8,862 bases of DNA from a bacterium HR36. Its GTDB lineage: Bacteria > Planctomycetota > Planctomycetia > Gemmatales > HRBIN36. The position numbers and the translations under genes are program-made. The stretch is taken from NCBI GenBank assembly GCA_002898995.1, contig BEIM01000115.1:1-8862 (forward strand). Direction: 5' to 3'. The notes under the pieces are model-generated. The model saw only the letters and a list, made by a program, of their open reading frames with translations. It ran no database searches and was not told the DNA's origin. The first letter of the stretch is position 1. Each line of letters opens with the position of its first letter. Below are positions 5,794 to 8,862 of the stretch, piece by piece.

Positions 5794-8567
5794 CAGGAAA
5801 ATTCGACGCGGAGTTGCACCAACTCGTGAGCGCCGAGGAAGATTTGCACGGCGTCACCCTGGATGGTCAAATCGTGCTGTGGCTCATCCCATTCATTCAC
5901 CACGCAAGCGCGCACGGGATTTCGCGGGCAGCGGAGCTGGCATTCGGTCGCCATGCCACGCATCTCTTGCAAGCGCACGAGCCAAGCATGGCTACCGTCT
6001 GGCGGCACGCGCAGCGATACCAAGCCGACATTTTCGGCATCTATCCACGCTAGCCAGCCAGTGGCGCCAATGTGCGGGGGTCCCTGCGTCACAGGGAATG
6101 CCAGCGCCGGCGTCAGCCATTCCAGAGCCTGCTGTCCCGGCTCACTTAATTCCAGGCCGAGTGCCAACTCGAAGGTGCGGGCTGTTTCCCCGGGGCACAC
6201 CAAGACGACGTCGAGCATCCGTTGACTATGCCGTTGCAAGAACGGCAAGCCGCCAGTGAAAATCACCGTGCGGCTGAAAGGAGTTCGCATTTCGATGTAT
6301 TCGGCGGTTTCGGGGCGAGTGTGCTGTGTTGGGTAGACGTTGCCCGCCAGTGCCCGGAATAGGCGCGTTTGCGGGTCGCGCCAGGCCCAACGCGCCACGT
6401 AAGCGCTATGCCACGGTGACACTGCGCCGTACGGTGTTTCGCTTTCCTGTGGCAGCGTCACAGCCCGCTCCAATTCCAGCGTAATTTCGAGCCGCAGCAG
6501 CGGATAGCCCCGCCACGCTCGAAAACACTGGCGAAACCGGGCCAGGCACTGTTGCTGACCATCCAGAATCACGCCCCGACTGACGATCTCACCACGACTG
6601 GGGCCTGTGGAAACCACTTCGATGTGCTCTGCACGCATGTCGCTGCCCGGCCCAAAGGCAAGAATTTCCCCGAGGCGATTATGCCGCCACTTGTAATCCC
6701 GGAAGGACCGTAACCCGCCTGTCTGCTCGTCAATCTCGGCTTCGAAGAACTCGTTTCGCAGAATTCGTCCGTCGGCGAGTTTTGTTTTCGGTGCGGCGAC
6801 CAGTGTGCCAGGAGCCACCCGATTCGGCAACCAGGCAAAACCCAGACCTGGCACTTCCACTACCACTTCCGCCTTGCCCGCGCTCAGAGGTTGGGTCGCT
6901 TTGGCTGGGCTGGGTAGCGGCGTGCTGATATTGTCGAGCACTGCCACTATTCGCCGGGCCATGGGACAGGCGTTGAACATCAGATGTCCAGGCTCCGGTT
7001 TCTGCGCGCGACTCAGCAACTTCTCCGCTAGCCGTTTCATTACTTCTTGCGCAAAATCCGCCAATCCTAAACTCACATCCTGCCCAGATTCGAGAGCGCT
7101 CTCCAGCTCCTGCAGGCGAGCGAGCCAACGGGTATCGGTATCTGGCGGCATCAGCGCTCGCCACAAGGCCGCCAGTGTACCCACGGCGTCCAGGGCCCGT
7201 CGCTGCCGATAATGCCGAGCAAACTGACTCACGGGGTCAGCAGTACCTGCGGCTACCAGATCGTCCAAATAACACGAATGAAATTCATCCGCACCTGGCG
7301 GCGCGGGATATTCGCCGATCGGCACCTCGTTCATCAACCGCGTAGCGGTCACGAATTCGCCGAACACCTCCGCCAGGCTTTGCAACTGCACCAAATCGCG
7401 CACTAACTCCGTGCAGCCTTGCCCCTTATAAAGCAGCACCAGATTCGGCGATGTATCTTCGCGAATCGTTTTGACCAGATGGTAGGCCAGATGGAAGTAC
7501 GTAAGCGGGTCGTCTCCTGGGAGTGGTTTACGGGTGATCGCCTCGACGCGATGTCCATCGGGCGATGTCCATTCTACGGTGGTCGCTCGGTACTCAGGTA
7601 CCACGCCTTCTTCCAGAGGTAGGAAAAATGTGCGATGCATCCCGAGCAGATGCAGTAACGCGGGAAACGCTGGTGTGTAACCGAATTTCCGCCGGGCAAA
7701 TACGCGAGGTTCCGCGCCGACCAACTCCCGCCATAAGGCCATTCCCTGGCGCAAGTTCCATAATTGCGACGTCACCGGTAACAAAGCATCTGGGCGTTCT
7801 CGCCAAGGCCCAACGCACAGTTCAAGCCGCTCTTGCAAAACACGCTCCCGCAGCAAGCCCCAAGTGTCGGCGTTTTCTTTCGCCCAGCGTTGCACCAACT
7901 CCCCGCTCGCCACCACGTTGCATGGAACGTCCATGCGCACAAAGACATCCAGGACGGTGTCGGCGGCTAGGTCTTCTAGCATGATGACCGCCAGCAAGTA
8001 AACCGTACCGCTGTATAGCGCCTCACGCGCTTCGCGCAGGCGCTGCGCGGCAGCTTGCAGTAATCGGCGGCGTGTCGCTCCATCCTCGGTTTCTGCCGCG
8101 GCCTTGACGTCTGTCCAGAAGTCCGCCGTCGCTAGCACAGAGGGATGCTGCATCCCTTCACACAAGGCCTCCAGCAGGGCGTAACCCAGACCCAACCCAT
8201 AGAACGCTTCCACATCATCCTGGGCACGCACCGATGTGTCCAAAGCCGCCAGGACCTCCGCCTGTGCCTTGGCTCGCTCCAAACCAGTACGTACACTCAC
8301 GCCTCCAGCCTGACGAACACGCTCCTCCCAATCGTCCGGCAAGAACAGCGGCGGGCTCTCGGGAAGCGTGTACACATGAGGACCGTTAGGCTGTTCGTGG
8401 TCATACGGAGAAGCTAGGCGCGGAGGCTCCGCACACTGTCGCACGACCGCAGGATGCCATAACACCAAGTAGCCGTTCCACAGCGCACGCACATCTTCGC
8501 CGGTCAGCATCATGGTGTGCAGACCGGGCAGCCGATACGGACTCAGACAATAAGCAAGTCGGTTCAT
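5793..8567 (-). CDS. GH38 alpha-mannosidase-related protein, probably catalytically inactive
   Basis: The 924-residue product is not labelled by any single textbook motif, but its order of landmarks follows GH38. VGPWRERPD (252-260) aligns with the GH38 G-x-W-V-E-P-D segment. VFARRKFGYTPAFPALL (289-305) aligns with the WLPDSFGY nucleophile region. TVEWTSPDGHRV (330-341) and NLVLLYKGQG (375-384) align with the end of the catalytic domain. An Arg-rich helix (about 448-475) matches the three-helix bundle. LMFNACPMARRIV (529-541) and RNEFFEAEIDEQTGGLRSF (604-622) open the beta-sandwich, and the tail AHELVQLRVEF (913-923) is typical of GH38 ends. The nucleophile Asp is replaced by Arg, about residue 293, and no HxD zinc motif is seen near the N-terminus. 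No signal peptide or membrane segment is evident. The frame is open to a GTG at 8726, overlapping the divergent ligase start; ATG 8567 is preferred because homologous-looking sequence begins there, though no strong ribosome binding site precedes it. The N-terminal 200 residues resemble planctomycete proteins from memory only. The function is unknown. Confidence 0.75.
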   Translation of the reverse strand: MNRLAYCLSPYRLPGLHTMMLTGEDVRALWNGYLVLWHPAVVRQCAEPPRLASPYDHEQPNGPHVYTLPESPPLFLPDDWEERVRQAGGVSVRTGLERAKAQAEVLAALDTSVRAQDDVEAFYGLGLGYALLEALCEGMQHPSVLATADFWTDVKAAAETEDGATRRRLLQAAAQRLREAREALYSGTVYLLAVIMLEDLAADTVLDVFVRMDVPCNVVASGELVQRWAKENADTWGLLRERVLQERLELCVGPWRERPDALLPVTSQLWNLRQGMALWRELVGAEPRVFARRKFGYTPAFPALLHLLGMHRTFFLPLEEGVVPEYRATTVEWTSPDGHRVEAITRKPLPGDDPLTYFHLAYHLVKTIREDTSPNLVLLYKGQGCTELVRDLVQLQSLAEVFGEFVTATRLMNEVPIGEYPAPPGADEFHSCYLDDLVAAGTADPVSQFARHYRQRRALDAVGTLAALWRALMPPDTDTRWLARLQELESALESGQDVSLGLADFAQEVMKRLAEKLLSRAQKPEPGHLMFNACPMARRIVAVLDNISTPLPSPAKATQPLSAGKAEVVVEVPGLGFAWLPNRVAPGTLVAAPKTKLADGRILRNEFFEAEIDEQTGGLRSFRDYKWRHNRLGEILAFGPGSDMRAEHIEVVSTGPSRGEIVSRGVILDGQQQCLARFRQCFRAWRGYPLLRLEITLELERAVTLPQESETPYGAVSPWHSAYVARWAWRDPQTRLFRALAGNVYPTQHTRPETAEYIEMRTPFSRTVIFTGGLPFLQRHSQRMLDVVLVCPGETARTFELALGLELSEPGQQALEWLTPALAFPVTQGPPHIGATGWLAWIDAENVGLVSLRVPPDGSHAWLVRLQEMRGMATECQLRCPRNPVRACVVNEWDEPQHDLTIQGDAVQIFLGAHELVQLRVEFS

Positions 8568-8633
8568 GCCCAAGGATGTTATGGTTTTTGGGCGTGCCGG
8601 GCAATTCGTCAGCACCTTCCGGGCCACGGTCTC

Positions 8634-8663
8634 TTTCCATCTTATCAGTCGCGTCGCTACAAT
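8634..8663 (+). promoter_or_regulatory. Candidate promoter for the acyl-CoA ligase gene
   Basis: TTTCCA (8634-8639, 4 of 6 to TTGACA) and TACAAT (8658-8663, 5 of 6 to TATAAT) are separated by 18 nt. Transcription would start near 8670, about 50 nt before ATG 8719. Confidence 0.35.
8639..8647 (-). promoter_or_regulatory. Candidate extended -10 element for the GH38-like gene
   Basis: On the minus strand the bases read TGATAAGAT, a TGN extension followed by a 4-of-6 TATAAT match, about 70 nt upstream of ATG 8567. No -35 was recognised. It overlaps the candidate promoter of the divergent gene. Confidence 0.25.
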
Positions 8664-8718
8664 GGACGCTAGGCCAACGCGAGCCTGGTCTGTTTGGTCC
8701 GCCCCTGAGCACGTGCCT

Positions 8719-8862
8719 ATGCACACCCGCCATTTCCTCCGCCAACTAGCCGATACCGTGACTCGACGTTCTACGGCTGTGGCGATCCGCTACCGTGGTC
8801 GCAATTACACTTATGGCGACCTGCAACGGGACCTCGAAAAAGCCGCCGCTCGACTGCACCAA
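8719..8862 (+). CDS. AMP-dependent acyl-CoA synthetase/ligase, N-terminal fragment (gene runs off right edge)
   Basis: Forty-eight codons from ATG 8719 are open to the window edge without a stop. The text ADTVTRRSTAVAIRYRGR followed by NYTYGDLQRDLEKAAARLHQ matches the N-terminus of ANL-superfamily adenylating enzymes: a helix, then 'A-I-x-Y-x-G-R-x-x-T-Y-x-x-L' and a helix of the 'R-x-A-x-x-L' type. Such enzymes activate carboxylic acids as acyl-adenylates and usually transfer them to CoA; adenylation domains of peptide synthetases share the same start. The AMP-binding motifs lie beyond the edge, so the substrate is unknown. No strong ribosome binding site is seen before the ATG. It is divergent from the GH38-like gene, with 151 nt between the two starts. 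Confidence 0.72.
   Translation, partial: MHTRHFLRQLADTVTRRSTAVAIRYRGRNYTYGDLQRDLEKAAARLHQ

Noticed and set aside
8568..8726. N-terminal extension of the GH38-like gene to GTG 8726
   Set aside because: It would overlap the start of the divergent acyl-CoA ligase and cover the candidate promoters; the added 53 residues look like untranslated spacer.

Overview
The window looks like ordinary bacterial chromosome: moderately GC-rich, densely coding, and without visible mobile elements, CRISPR arrays, rRNA or tRNA genes. The gene content and the style of the proteins suggest a planctomycete-like bacterium. The main clues are a large GH38-related protein whose N-terminus resembles a family I associate with Planctomycetota, a PurF beginning with a short propeptide and ECGIA, and Gfo/Idh/MocA and SIS proteins. 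This taxonomic guess is inference; no marker gene is present.

Layout, left to right. (1) 1-577, minus: the N-terminal 192 codons of a class II glutamine amidotransferase of the amidophosphoribosyltransferase (PurF) type, running off the left edge. (2) 798-1916, plus: a Gfo/Idh/MocA NAD(P)-dependent oxidoreductase, divergent from purF across a 220-nt spacer that holds a perfect TATAAT facing purF. (3) 2091-3458 and 3529-4962, plus: a two-gene cluster for the E2 (lipoyl acyltransferase) and E3 (dihydrolipoyl dehydrogenase) subunits of a 2-oxoacid dehydrogenase complex, most likely pyruvate dehydrogenase. No E1 gene lies in the window. (4) 5033-5629, minus: a SIS-domain protein resembling phosphoheptose isomerase, convergent with lpd. 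(5) 5793-8567, minus: a 924-residue protein with the full-length GH38 alpha-mannosidase layout but apparently without the GH38 nucleophile and zinc ligands. A hairpin sits at its 3' end, upstream of the SIS gene. (6) 8719-8862, plus: the first 48 codons of an AMP-dependent acyl-CoA synthetase/ligase, divergent from the GH38-like gene across about 150 nt with overlapping candidate promoters.

E2 and E3 work together: E2 carries the swinging lipoyl arm and E3 reoxidises it with NAD+. The GH38-like and SIS genes share a strand and order and may form a small sugar-related unit, but nothing in the sequence proves a joint function. The purF start and the acyl-CoA ligase start are cut by the window edges. 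The most unusual item is the GH38-like protein that keeps the fold landmarks but lacks the catalytic residues. No gene-free stretch exceeds 300 nt.
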